Assembly: GCF_900115165.1 (NCBI RefSeq)
Contig: NZ_FOVP01000010.1
Coordinates: 62,001-126,000, forward strand
DNA from: Roseovarius lutimaris
GTDB lineage: Bacteria; Pseudomonadota; Alphaproteobacteria; Rhodobacterales; Rhodobacteraceae
DNA: 64,000 nt
Reading direction: 5' to 3'
Shown: piece by piece, positions 8,774-16,241 of the stretch
Position numbering within the stretch: the stretch's first letter is position 1
How the letters are laid out: each line of letters opens with the position of its first letter
Translations under genes and position numbers: made by a program
Notes under the pieces: generated by a model
Seen by the model: only the letters and a program-made list of their open reading frames with translations
What the model was told of the DNA's origin: nothing
The model's database searches: none

Positions 8774-9073
8774 ATGAAGTATCGGCGCAGGATTTATTAT
8801 TCAACTGAGCAGCGCGCGGAAATCTGGGGTCGTTGGCAACGAGGCGCACAAACAAGTGTCACACGAGACGATTTATCGAAGCCTTTATATTCAAGCGCGC
8901 GGCGTGCTGAAGAAGGAATTGCTTGAGCATTTGCTCGCCAAACGCACGGTCCGCCGCTCCAGACACGCAAGCCTCAAACGCAATGGTCACGGTCAAATCA
9001 AAGATGCTGTATCGATCAGTGAAAGGCCCGCGGAGGTCGAGGGTCGTGCTGTACCAGGGCACTGGGAAGAGCA
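8774..9073 (+). pseudogene. IS30-family transposase remnant, internally deleted and frameshifted
   Basis: The first codons (ATG at 8774) read MKYRRRIYYSTEQRAEIWGR, the N-terminus of IS30-type transposases. At about 8850 the reading jumps to another frame that continues with VSHETIYRSLYIQARGVL and ends VEGRAVPGHWE, the middle of the same transposase. The DNA-binding middle part between these blocks is missing, and the DDE catalytic core after GHWEGD is gone. The remnant runs directly into the truncated integrase on the other strand near 9074. It cannot be functional. Confidence 0.8.
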
Positions 9074-9649
9074 TTCGAAATACGTCATGAGCTTTTCGAG
9101 TTCATCGAGAGAAAGACGGCGAGACCGACTGCCGCTTTTCTTGATAAATTGCAGCTTTCTGCAGATTTTCAATGCCTTGCGCATTTCACTTTCTTTCAAA
9201 TCGGCATTGTAGGCGGTCGACGCCACAAAAAAAACAGCTGATAGATGCATCATGTAGTTGCCAACGGTCTGAGCTTTGCGCCCTTTCTTGAGAGAACGGG
9301 CAAGTTCCACTAAAATGGTGGCATCGATATCACTGCAAGCTTTCCTAGCGATATCCATCTTTTTGAAGGCGCCCAAGCATTGCGCCTTGGTCTTGCCGAT
9401 GTTCGCGCCAAAGTCGGTGACATACTGTGTGATGACTTCCTCCAGAGTTTTCTCTCGCTGCCGTAGTTGCGGCAGACGTGTGCCATTGAGGAGATCTTTT
9501 TCGGTCTTCTTCAGCCAGGTGTCAGCCGCCTGCTTCCGATCAAATGTCTGGCACATGCTGTAAACTGTTTTACCCGCCTTCTTTTTGCGGATCTGCGCCG
9601 TATAGCCTGTCGTGCCATCAGCACGTTTTCGTTCGATGATAATGCCCAT
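9074..9649 (-). pseudogene. Truncated tyrosine recombinase (phage/island integrase), catalytic domain missing
   Basis: Read on the minus strand from an ATG at 9649, which is preceded by GAGGA, the protein begins MGIIIERKRADGTTGYTAQI. This is an Arm-type DNA-binding start, followed by a SAM-like core-binding domain (LEEVITQYVTDFG to SLKKGRKAQTVGNYMMHL). It breaks just after LSLDELEKLMTYFE, where the catalytic domain with its R-HxxR-Y residues should begin. Beyond that the frame runs antisense into IS30 DNA. The gene is therefore an integrase stump. Its place beside the 5' end of dusA matches the known group of dusA-targeting integrases. Confidence 0.75.
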
Positions 9650-9844
9650 CACTCGATCCTCTACTTTCCTTAAGGTGTCCTGGGCAGTAGATCGGACCGA
9701 TTGTTTTGAGACGGAAACGCCAGCCTTGGCGTGAACCCAAGCACAGTTGCATTCGTGTTCCTCGGGCGTCAGATTGCACAATCTTTGCCACCCGATTTGC
9801 TGTATTTGTGCGTTCTCGAAGACCGTGATAGAACGGCGAAAAAT

Positions 9845-9884
9845 GGGACTACATGTCATCCAAGTCGGCCTACATTGTAGTCCC
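9845..9884. repeat. Inverted repeat between integrase stump and dusA
   Basis: GGGACTACA (9845-9853) and TGTAGTCCC (9876-9884) are perfect inverted 9-base arms separated by 22 bases. They lie upstream of both the integrase (minus) and dusA (plus). This could be an operator or recombinase arm site of the old element. The rest of 9650-9946 shows no gene and is AT-richer than dusA itself. Confidence 0.55.
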
Positions 9885-9946
9885 GGCTGTCGAAATAACC
9901 GCCAATCGCCCCCAATTGACGCGAATCGGCATGTTGCTGGTTGAAA

Positions 9947-10972
9947 ATGAATTCAATGAAAACAAATACTTCCAGCATATCCAACGCTGCGCGCCTCTCT
10001 ATTGCCCCGATGATGGATTGGACAGATCGGCATTGCCGGTATCTGCACCGGCAATTGTCGGGGCGGGCGTTGCTTTATACCGAGATGGTGACGGCGCCGG
10101 CCTTGGTGCGTGGGGGCGCCTTGCATTTGCTCGATCACGCCCCCGAAGAGCATCCCGTGGCGTTGCAGCTTGGCGGATCGGACCCGAAGGAGCTTGCGCA
10201 GGCGGCGCGGCTTGGGTTTGAGGCCGGGTACGATGAGATCAACCTCAATGTCGGCTGTCCGAGTGATCGGGTGCAATCGGGCACATTCGGGGCCGTATTG
10301 ATGAAAAATCCGGGCCTGGTGGCCGAGTGTTGCGCCGCGATGATCGCCGCGCAACCTGTGGAAGTAACTGTGAAATGTCGGATCGGGGTGGATGATCAGG
10401 AGCCGCGCGACGTGCTGCCCGAGTTCCTGGCGCGGGTGGCCAGCGCCGGGGTCGGGCGCTTTAGCATCCATGCGCGCAAGGCCTGGCTTCAGGGGTTGAG
10501 CCCCAAGGAAAACCGCGACATCCCGCCGCTGGATTACGAGCTTGTGCAACAGATGCGGGGGCTGTTTCCGGCGCTGCATCTGTCGGTCAATGGCGGGGTC
10601 ACGACGCTGGATCAGGTCGAGGCCTTTCTTGAGGCGGGCCTGGACGGTGTGATGGTCGGGCGCGCGGCCTATCATCAGCCGGTGGATGTTCTGGCCGCGG
10701 CCGACCGGCGCATCTTTGGCGGGACCGGCCCGGATGCCACGGCAGAAGGCGCGGTGCGCGCCATGCTGCCCTATATCGAGGCGCATGTGACGGCAGGGGG
10801 GCGGCTCAACCAGATCACCCGGCATATGCTCGGCCTGTTCGCGGGACGCCCGGGCGCGCGCGCGTGGCGGCGCATGCTCTCGGAGGGGGCGCATCGGCCC
10901 GCTGCGGGGCCGGCTTTGCTGGAACATGCCCTGGCCGAAATCGAACTGGCGTCACATGCTGGGGCGACGTAA
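9947..10972 (+). CDS. dusA: tRNA-dihydrouridine(20/20a) synthase DusA
   Basis: About 341 residues. This FMN- and NADPH-dependent enzyme reduces uridine in the tRNA D-loop. Visible features are the N-terminal SIAPMMDWTDRHCRY, typical of DusA, the catalytic cysteine in INLNVGCPSDRV, the FMN phosphate motif NGGVTT and GVMVGRAAYH near the C-terminus. The exact start is uncertain. ATGs at 9947 and 9956 are in frame and neither has a clear ribosome binding site. The first 15 or so codons are AT-rich and unlike the rest, as expected if an integrated element replaced the original 5' end. Confidence 0.92.
   Translation: MNSMKTNTSSISNAARLSIAPMMDWTDRHCRYLHRQLSGRALLYTEMVTAPALVRGGALHLLDHAPEEHPVALQLGGSDPKELAQAARLGFEAGYDEINLNVGCPSDRVQSGTFGAVLMKNPGLVAECCAAMIAAQPVEVTVKCRIGVDDQEPRDVLPEFLARVASAGVGRFSIHARKAWLQGLSPKENRDIPPLDYELVQQMRGLFPALHLSVNGGVTTLDQVEAFLEAGLDGVMVGRAAYHQPVDVLAAADRRIFGGTGPDATAEGAVRAMLPYIEAHVTAGGRLNQITRHMLGLFAGRPGARAWRRMLSEGAHRPAAGPALLEHALAEIELASHAGAT
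10007..10030. other. Candidate attachment-site core inside the 5' end of dusA
   Basis: Base composition changes sharply here, from AT-rich DNA to the GC-rich dusA body. The segment encoding PMMDWTD contains CCGAT (10007-10011) and ATCGG (10026-10030) as small inverted arms. Integrases of the dusA-associated group are known to recombine in the 5' part of dusA, so this is the most likely crossover region. No second copy was found elsewhere in the window, so the call rests on position only. Confidence 0.35.
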
Positions 10973-11137
10973 CCTGTGGCCAACCTGTTGGCGGTTGTTA
11001 GGGAAAATGGCGATGGTTTTGATCACCACAGCCCGCACCGGAACGCTTGCGCAGGGGATGGCTGGCACGGCTTTGACGCGAGGGTCGACTTTTCCCATGT
11101 TTTTGACGGTGACTCAGCGGCGCAAGGGGCCTGAGTG

Positions 11138-11926
11138 GTGAAGGCGTTTCTCGATAAGGGCTGGGCGGTTTTTGCGCCAGAGCCGCGCGTTCTGGCCTGG
11201 GCCGAATGCGCGCGGGCGGCGGCTTTGGCGCGGATCAATGACCCCGAGGAGGCGGCCAAAAGCCTGCAATGCGAGGGCACATGGTTTGTCGGGGTGGATT
11301 GCCTGCCCAATGATGCGACCGGGGCGGTGGCCCAAAGCGGGCCATTGACCGGCGCGGGGTATGGCGTGGCGCGCGGCCTTTACGGGGCATTGCCGCTCCA
11401 CCAGGCGCAGGTTTCGGTGATCTACCCCGGCTATCCCCGGCCACGTGCAGGCGAAAGCGAGGCGGCGTTTCGCTATCGCCTTGTGCGAGATGCGGCGCAT
11501 GTTGACGGGCTTTTGGCGATCGGTCCCGAGCGCCATCGGATGCTGCGCGAGCGTCACGCCTATATTCTAGGTATTTCGCTGACCGAATGCGCGCCCGAGG
11601 CCAGCCCGCTCGTGGTCTGGGAGGGCAGCCACCACATCATGAGCCGGGCGTTTGCCGAGGCTCTCAAGGGGGTGGCGCCGCAGGACTGGGGCGCTATTGA
11701 CCTGACCGGGATTTATCAGGCGACACGCCGCGAGGTGTTTGAAACCTGCCTGCGCGTGGCCCTGCCGATGGCGGTCGGGGGTGTTTGTCTTGTCCATCGC
11801 ATAGCGCTGCACGGTGTGGCCCCTTGGGGTGCCAAAGCGCTCGCCCCGCCAGAGGGCCGGATGATCGCCTATTTCCGTCCTGAATTTGGCGATGAGTCGC
11901 TCGCCGATTGGCTGGCGCTACCTTAA
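11138..11926 (+). CDS. Uncharacterised protein, weakly like phytanoyl-CoA/2OG-Fe(II) dioxygenases
   Basis: A 262-residue soluble protein that I cannot assign firmly. The C-terminal half has a cupin-like pattern. EGSHHIM is followed about 75 residues later by HRIALHGVAPWG and then GRMIAYFRPEF, which recalls the His...His...Arg layout of the PhyH-type double-stranded beta-helix. A clear HxD pair is not seen, so an oxygenase role is unproven. Two adjacent GTG codons (11135, 11138) could start it, and AAGGGG at 11124-11129 is best spaced from 11138. It lies 165 bases after dusA and converges on the DUF1289 gene. Confidence 0.6.
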   Translation: MKAFLDKGWAVFAPEPRVLAWAECARAAALARINDPEEAAKSLQCEGTWFVGVDCLPNDATGAVAQSGPLTGAGYGVARGLYGALPLHQAQVSVIYPGYPRPRAGESEAAFRYRLVRDAAHVDGLLAIGPERHRMLRERHAYILGISLTECAPEASPLVVWEGSHHIMSRAFAEALKGVAPQDWGAIDLTGIYQATRREVFETCLRVALPMAVGGVCLVHRIALHGVAPWGAKALAPPEGRMIAYFRPEFGDESLADWLALP

Positions 11927-11944
11927 GAATCTTCTGCGAAAATT

Positions 11945-12181
11945 CTAGCCCCGTGACAACCGTGCGGCGCGTCCGCCGCGGCGTTTGCGCAGCATCGGCT
12001 GGCGGTCGGGCAGGGCGGCCATGATCTCGCGCCGCTCTTCGGGGGGCATTTTCGACCAGCGGGTGATTTCGTCGATGGTGCGCAGACAGCCGGTGCAAAT
12101 CCGCGCTTCGGGATGGACCACGCAGACCTTGACGCAGGGCGAATCGACCTCATTGCGTTTCCACGGGGTTTCATCGGTCAA
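11945..12181 (-). CDS. DUF1289 family small cysteine protein
   Basis: About 78 residues. The core SPCVKVCVVHPEARICTGCLRTIDEI contains the four-cysteine pattern of DUF1289 proteins, which probably bind a metal or Fe-S centre. The tail is very basic (RKRRGGRAARLSRG). A TTG start at 12181 is inferred: it overlaps the ruvX stop as TTGA and follows GAGGA by about seven bases, while no in-frame ATG gives a family-like N-terminus. It is the last gene of the ccmI-ruvX-DUF1289 minus-strand unit. The function of the family is not established. Confidence 0.75.
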   Translation of the reverse strand: MTDETPWKRNEVDSPCVKVCVVHPEARICTGCLRTIDEITRWSKMPPEERREIMAALPDRQPMLRKRRGGRAARLSRG

Positions 12182-12654
12182 AGCGCTGTCCTCACATGTC
12201 GCAAACGATCCAGTACTCCCTGAAGGATATAGGCCGCCGCGACATTGTCGATCACCTGCTTGCGACGTTTTCGGGACGCATCCGCCTCCAGGAGCGCCCT
12301 TTCGGCCGCCACGGTCGATAACCGCTCGTCCCAGAACCCGATTGGCAGATCTGTCAGCCGCTCCAGATTGCGCGCAAAGGCGCGGGTTGACTGGCAACGC
12401 GGGCCCTCTGATCCATCCATGTTGCGCGGCAGCCCAAGGATAAGCCCGCCGACCTCGCGGCTGGTTGCGATCTCAAGCAGGCGTGCGGCATCAAGGCCGA
12501 ATTTCTTGCGCTGGATCGTTTCATGCGGGCTTGCCACCGACAAGAGCCGGTCCGAGATCGCAACCCCGATGGTCTTTTCCCCGAGATCCAGCCCGATAAG
12601 AGGGCGCCCTGGCACCAATGCGGCGTCGAACCTCTCGATATCCTCGATGATCAT
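12178..12654 (-). CDS. ruvX: Holliday junction resolvase-like protein RuvX (YqgF)
   Basis: 158 residues with the RNase H-like fold signature at the N-terminus (PLIGLDLGEKTIGVAISD, first catalytic Asp), the middle motif GGLILGLPRNMDG and the later conserved WDERLSTVAAE with IDNVAAAYIL. RuvX/YqgF proteins take part in pre-16S rRNA 5'-end maturation and have been described as Holliday junction nucleases. The ATG overlaps the ccmI stop (ATGA) and the stop overlaps the DUF1289 start, so all three are translationally coupled. Confidence 0.93.
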   Translation of the reverse strand: MIIEDIERFDAALVPGRPLIGLDLGEKTIGVAISDRLLSVASPHETIQRKKFGLDAARLLEIATSREVGGLILGLPRNMDGSEGPRCQSTRAFARNLERLTDLPIGFWDERLSTVAAERALLEADASRKRRKQVIDNVAAAYILQGVLDRLRHVRTAL

Positions 12655-13883
12655 TCGACTATCCCGGCATTGGAGGCGGCGGCGCGCAGGGTATCAAGCA
12701 TCGCCGGATTGGCGGCGAATACCACCTGCGCTTCGGTCCAGACCTGTTGCGCCTTGTCGGTCTCGCCAAGCACACCGTAAGCGTTGATCAGCCGCGCCCA
12801 TTCCTCGGCACTGCCGCCACTTGTCGACAAACGCTCGGCCAGCCCGGCAACCATGCCGCGGATCATGTCCTGACGCCCCTCGGCGGTCATCCCGGCGGCA
12901 TTGTCCATATCCTCGCTGGTCGGTCCGCGCAGGCCACCGACGGGGGGCAGCGCATATTTCACCCCGGCGCGCGCCGCCAGCTCTTCGATCTGGGCGCGGA
13001 TCGGGGCGACCCATGGCGCATCTGGCGTGCTTTCCTCAAGCAGCGCCTCCCAGGTGCGAAACGCGCCATCGGGGCGGTCCACCTGAAGAAGATAGAGCCC
13101 GAGATAGAATCGCGCACTTGGCTCGCGCGGATCAAGCCGCAGCGCCTCGCGCAGGGCGGTTTCCGCCTCGCCCGAAACATAGCCCGCCGCGGCATTGATC
13201 ATCAGATCGGCCAGCATCGCGTGATCGGCGGCACTCGCCGCATCGCCCTTGAGCGCAACAAGCTGTTGCTGGGCGCGGCGTGCGGCCGCCATATTGCCAA
13301 GCGCCGCCTCACTGCGAACCAGAAATTGCAGACCTTGCTGATCCTCGGGGCGCTCTTTCACGGTCTTGCGCAGCTGTTCGATGAGTGCGAGGTAATCCTG
13401 GCTTGTGCCTTCCGGGATGGTTTCTTCGACGGGTCCAAGGCGGGCCTCTGCCGCGTCCTGCGACAGACGTTCGGCGCGCGCCGCATCCGAGGCGGCAATC
13501 CGTTTGGCAATCGGCAAATCGCCATATCCCGGCGCGCCGACCTGAGCATAGATCAACACACCGCCGCCCGCGATCACCGCAATGATAAGCCCCGCCGCCA
13601 GCCATCCCGCGATCCGCGGCTGGCCGCCATCCTCGCCGCCCTCGCGCAATTGCGCATCTGCCGCCAGAATCCGGCGTGATACCTCCGAGCGCAACCGCTG
13701 TGCCTCATCCTTGCTTATCACGCCGCGTGCAAGGTCGCGATCCACCTCTTTTAGCTGATCGCGGTAAACCTGAAGGTCATAGGCGGCAGGCGGCGCATCG
13801 CCGACGCGCCCGCGCAACAATGTCAGCGCCAGAACCGCTCCGATTGCGATGGCCAAACCCGCGACGATGATCCAGAAACCCAT
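12651..13883 (-). CDS. ccmI: Cytochrome c-type biogenesis protein CcmI
   Basis: 410 residues. Two membrane segments near the N-terminus (about 2-22 and 98-118) bracket a cytoplasmic loop with the conserved YRDQLKEVDRDLARGVIS. A long periplasmic domain with TPR-like helices follows. CcmI presents apocytochrome c to the heme lyase CcmFH in System I maturation. The ATG at 13883, with GAGGGGG just upstream, starts MGFWIIVAG. The upstream in-frame extension to 13925 has no family support. It heads the ccmI-ruvX-DUF1289 unit and is divergent from soxB. Confidence 0.93.
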   Translation of the reverse strand: MGFWIIVAGLAIAIGAVLALTLLRGRVGDAPPAAYDLQVYRDQLKEVDRDLARGVISKDEAQRLRSEVSRRILAADAQLREGGEDGGQPRIAGWLAAGLIIAVIAGGGVLIYAQVGAPGYGDLPIAKRIAASDAARAERLSQDAAEARLGPVEETIPEGTSQDYLALIEQLRKTVKERPEDQQGLQFLVRSEAALGNMAAARRAQQQLVALKGDAASAADHAMLADLMINAAAGYVSGEAETALREALRLDPREPSARFYLGLYLLQVDRPDGAFRTWEALLEESTPDAPWVAPIRAQIEELAARAGVKYALPPVGGLRGPTSEDMDNAAGMTAEGRQDMIRGMVAGLAERLSTSGGSAEEWARLINAYGVLGETDKAQQVWTEAQVVFAANPAMLDTLRAAASNAGIVE

Positions 13884-13975
13884 GGTTTTCCCCCTCTTGC
13901 AGGTTCCATGTAACGGCGCGCGCACCGGGAAAAAAGGGTCAAGTGGTCACGCCCCCGTCAACAGGCAGCGCCCAG

Positions 13976-13991
13976 ATGTCGCAATGTCGCA
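13976..13991. repeat. Tandem 8-base repeat in the ccmI-soxB divergent spacer
   Basis: ATGTCGCA occurs twice head to tail (13976-13983 and 13984-13991), followed shortly by the related ATGTGCA (13995-14001). It lies about 100 bases upstream of the soxB ATG, in the spacer shared with ccmI. Direct repeats of this kind are plausible activator sites. No regulator gene lies next to it. Confidence 0.4.
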
Positions 13992-14097
13992 ATTGATGTG
14001 CAAATCGCCGCCCAGAGTATCCTTTTCAACCCCGGCGCGGCGCATTACGGTCGCAGCCGCAGGGATGCCTGCGAATCCACTAGTCCTGAGGCCGTGC

Positions 14098-15342
14098 ATG
14101 AAACGTTATTCCGCCTTTGCCATCGCCCGCGAAGCCCTGCGTTACCACATGGGGTGGGAGCGTGCCTGGGCCTCGCCCGAGCCGAAAAAGAAATACGATG
14201 TCATCATCATCGGGGCGGGCGGGCATGGCCTTGCCACCGCCTATTACCTTGGCAAGAACTTTGGCATCACCAATGTGGCGGTGCTTGAAAAGGGCTGGCT
14301 TGGCGGCGGCAACACCGGGCGCAACACCACGATCATCCGCTCGAACTACCTTCAGGACCCCTCGGCGGCGATCTACGAAAAATCGCGCTCGCTCTACGAG
14401 GGCCTGAGCCAGGATCTGAACTATAACATCATGTATTCGCCGCGCGGTGTGATCATGCTGGCGCAGACCGAGCACGAGGTGCGCGGCTATCAGCGCACGG
14501 CGCATGCCAATGCCCTGCAAGGCGTCACGACCGAGTTCATCTCGCCCGCCCGCGTCAAGGAAATCGTGCCGATCATCAATCTCGACGGGCCGCGCTATCC
14601 GGTGCTTGGCGGCCTTTGGCAGGCCCGCGGCGGCACGGCGCGCCACGATGCGGTGGCCTGGGGCTATGCGCGGGCCTGCTCTGACATGGGCATGCATATC
14701 CTCCAAAAATGCGAAGTGACCGGCATCACCCGCGACGGCGCCCGCGTCACCGGCGTCAGCACCAATCGCGGCGATATCGCCTGTGACAAGCTTGGCGTCG
14801 TGGTGGCGGGGCATTCGGGCCACCTTGCCGAAATGGCCGGCTTCCGCCTGCCGATCGAATCCGTCGCCCTTCAGGCGCTTGTCTCGGAGCCGATCAAGCC
14901 CTGCATGGATTGCGTCGTGATGGCCAATACCGTGCATGGCTACATGAGCCAGTCCGACAAAGGCGAAATGGTCATCGGTGGCGGCACCGACGGCTATAAT
15001 AACTACACCCAACGCGGCTCTTTCCACCATATAGAGGAAACCGTGCGCGCCCTGATCGAGACCTTCCCGATGGTCAGCCGCCTCAAGATGCTGCGCCAAT
15101 GGGGCGGCATTGTCGATGTGACCGGTGATCGCTCGCCGATCCTCAGCAAAACCCCGGTGGATGGCATGTTCATCAACTGCGGCTGGGGCACGGGCGGCTT
15201 CAAGGCGATCCCCGGCTCTGGCTGGGGCTTTGCCGAAATGATCGCCAAGGGCCACTCGCCCCTGACCGACGCCTTCGGCCTCGATCGCTTCCATCAGGGC
15301 CGGTTTATTGATGAGTCTGTCGCGGCGGGGGTTGCGCATTGA
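14098..15342 (+). CDS. soxB: Sarcosine oxidase, beta subunit
   Basis: 414 residues, the usual length for SoxB of heterotetrameric sarcosine oxidase. The enzyme demethylates sarcosine to glycine and, with tetrahydrofolate, yields 5,10-methylene-THF and H2O2. The FAD-binding Rossmann motif YDVIIIGAGGHGLATAYYL starts near residue 34. GGTARHDAVAWG carries the His that is expected to link FMN covalently. The C-terminal GWGTGGFKAIPGSGW is the usual flavin-binding loop. The ATG at 14098 gives the family N-terminus MKRYSAF. It is the first gene of soxB-(small ORF)-soxD-soxA-soxG. The name is shared by chance with thiosulfate oxidation genes. Confidence 0.95.
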   Translation: MKRYSAFAIAREALRYHMGWERAWASPEPKKKYDVIIIGAGGHGLATAYYLGKNFGITNVAVLEKGWLGGGNTGRNTTIIRSNYLQDPSAAIYEKSRSLYEGLSQDLNYNIMYSPRGVIMLAQTEHEVRGYQRTAHANALQGVTTEFISPARVKEIVPIINLDGPRYPVLGGLWQARGGTARHDAVAWGYARACSDMGMHILQKCEVTGITRDGARVTGVSTNRGDIACDKLGVVVAGHSGHLAEMAGFRLPIESVALQALVSEPIKPCMDCVVMANTVHGYMSQSDKGEMVIGGGTDGYNNYTQRGSFHHIEETVRALIETFPMVSRLKMLRQWGGIVDVTGDRSPILSKTPVDGMFINCGWGTGGFKAIPGSGWGFAEMIAKGHSPLTDAFGLDRFHQGRFIDESVAAGVAH

Positions 15343-15511
15343 TGGCGAGTTTGCGTTCTTCCGCAATTCGGGCTGTTTGGGCGGAATCTGGCCTAGGCCA
15401 ACCTGCCCAATTCGCGGAGTTTGGCCCAAATCAACCGGGGATTTCCGCTCAGCCTTCTCAGATCGTCCCTGGTCGCTCATCCTTTCTATGCTTCAGAAAG
15501 GAGGACACCCA

Positions 15512-15760
15512 ATGTCCGACTATGATCAAACACAACACAACCGCACTTATCCGCACAGCACAGTTGACGAGAGCCGTAGCGGCCTCGGCCCCTTTGCGTT
15601 GCTCGTTGTCATTGCGATCCTCGGCCTTTTCGTGCTCATCGGCAGCCTCGGCGGCGGATCGACCCCTGTCCAGCATCCGGGTGGCGCAGGTGCCAACTCT
15701 GTCGCAGTGCCGGTTGATCCTGAACCGACCCCAACTGACGGCACAGCTGTCGTCGAATAA
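15512..15760 (+). CDS. Small single-pass membrane protein embedded in the sox operon
   Basis: 82 residues: a hydrophilic N-terminus (about 25 residues), one hydrophobic segment (LGPFALLVVIAILGLFVLIG, about 25-45) and a Gly/Pro/Thr/Val-rich tail. The start is well supported by AAAGGAGG eight bases before the ATG. It sits between soxB and soxD on the same strand and is followed by a strong hairpin. I do not recognise a family, and the sarcosine oxidase subunits do not need it. It may be an unrelated single-gene unit inserted here. Confidence 0.7.
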   Translation: MSDYDQTQHNRTYPHSTVDESRSGLGPFALLVVIAILGLFVLIGSLGGGSTPVQHPGGAGANSVAVPVDPEPTPTDGTAVVE

Positions 15761-15783
15761 CGACCACCACTCACGTAGACAAC

Positions 15784-15813
15784 AAAGGCGGGTACTTCGC
15801 GGTGCCCGCCTTT
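15784..15813 (+). terminator. Hairpin after the small membrane protein, before soxD
   Basis: AAAGGCGGG (15784-15792) and CCCGCCTTT (15805-15813) form a 9-bp stem with a 12-base loop. The T-run is only the TTT of the stem, so it may attenuate rather than stop transcription into soxD, whose ATG is 36 bases downstream. Confidence 0.6.
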
Positions 15814-15849
15814 GCCATGCGTTCCCCCTGCCTGCGAAAGGATGTTAAA

Positions 15850-16179
15850 ATGCTGATCCTTGAATGCCCCTGCTGCGGCGTGCGTGGCGAAGAAACCGAA
15901 TTTCACGGCGGTGGCGAGGCGCATATCAAACGTTTCGGCCCCGGCTCCTCGGATGAGGAATTTCAGGGCTACCTCTTCGCCAAGGAAAACCCCAAGGGCG
16001 TGCATTTTGAACGCTGGCGCCACAACAACGGCTGCGGCAAATGGTTTCTCGCGGCCCGCGATACCATGACGCTTGAGGTCTACGGCACATACTCCGCCCA
16101 GACCCATGAGCCGCCCAAACATATCCGCGAGGCGATCACCGCAAAACGCCCGGGCTGGACATGGAGAGAGTTCTCATGA
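15850..16179 (+). CDS. soxD: Sarcosine oxidase, delta subunit
   Basis: 109 residues. It begins MLILECPCCGVRGEETEF, with the first two zinc-ligand cysteines, and has NNGCGKWFLAARDTMT in the middle and the usual HxxR-containing tail. SoxD is the small zinc-binding subunit of the heterotetramer and holds the complex together. GAAAGGA lies before the ATG at 15850. The in-frame upstream extension would cover the hairpin and is not used. Confidence 0.93.
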   Translation: MLILECPCCGVRGEETEFHGGGEAHIKRFGPGSSDEEFQGYLFAKENPKGVHFERWRHNNGCGKWFLAARDTMTLEVYGTYSAQTHEPPKHIREAITAKRPGWTWREFS

Positions 16180-16181
16180 TC

Positions 16182-16203
16182 CTTCTTCTTGGCAAAAATA
16201 CTC
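16182..16203 (-). repeat. Copy of a short intergenic repeat (GAGTATTTTTGCCAAGAAG core)
   Basis: Read on the minus strand, the soxD-soxA spacer contains GAGTATTTTTGCCAAGAAG followed by AAG. A related copy, GGATATTTAGGGCCAGAAGA, occurs at 37820-37840 after lpd. I recall this motif from intergenic regions of Rhodobacteraceae genomes, where it often follows a G/C-rich hairpin. Confidence 0.45.
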
Positions 16204-16241
16204 AAATTCTCACCGCAGCCACAGGCACGAGGGTCTAGCCC

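Noticed and set aside
9650..9946. A tRNA gene as the integration target of the integrase
   Set aside because: No cloverleaf or tRNA 3' end is visible, and dusA is the adjacent target.
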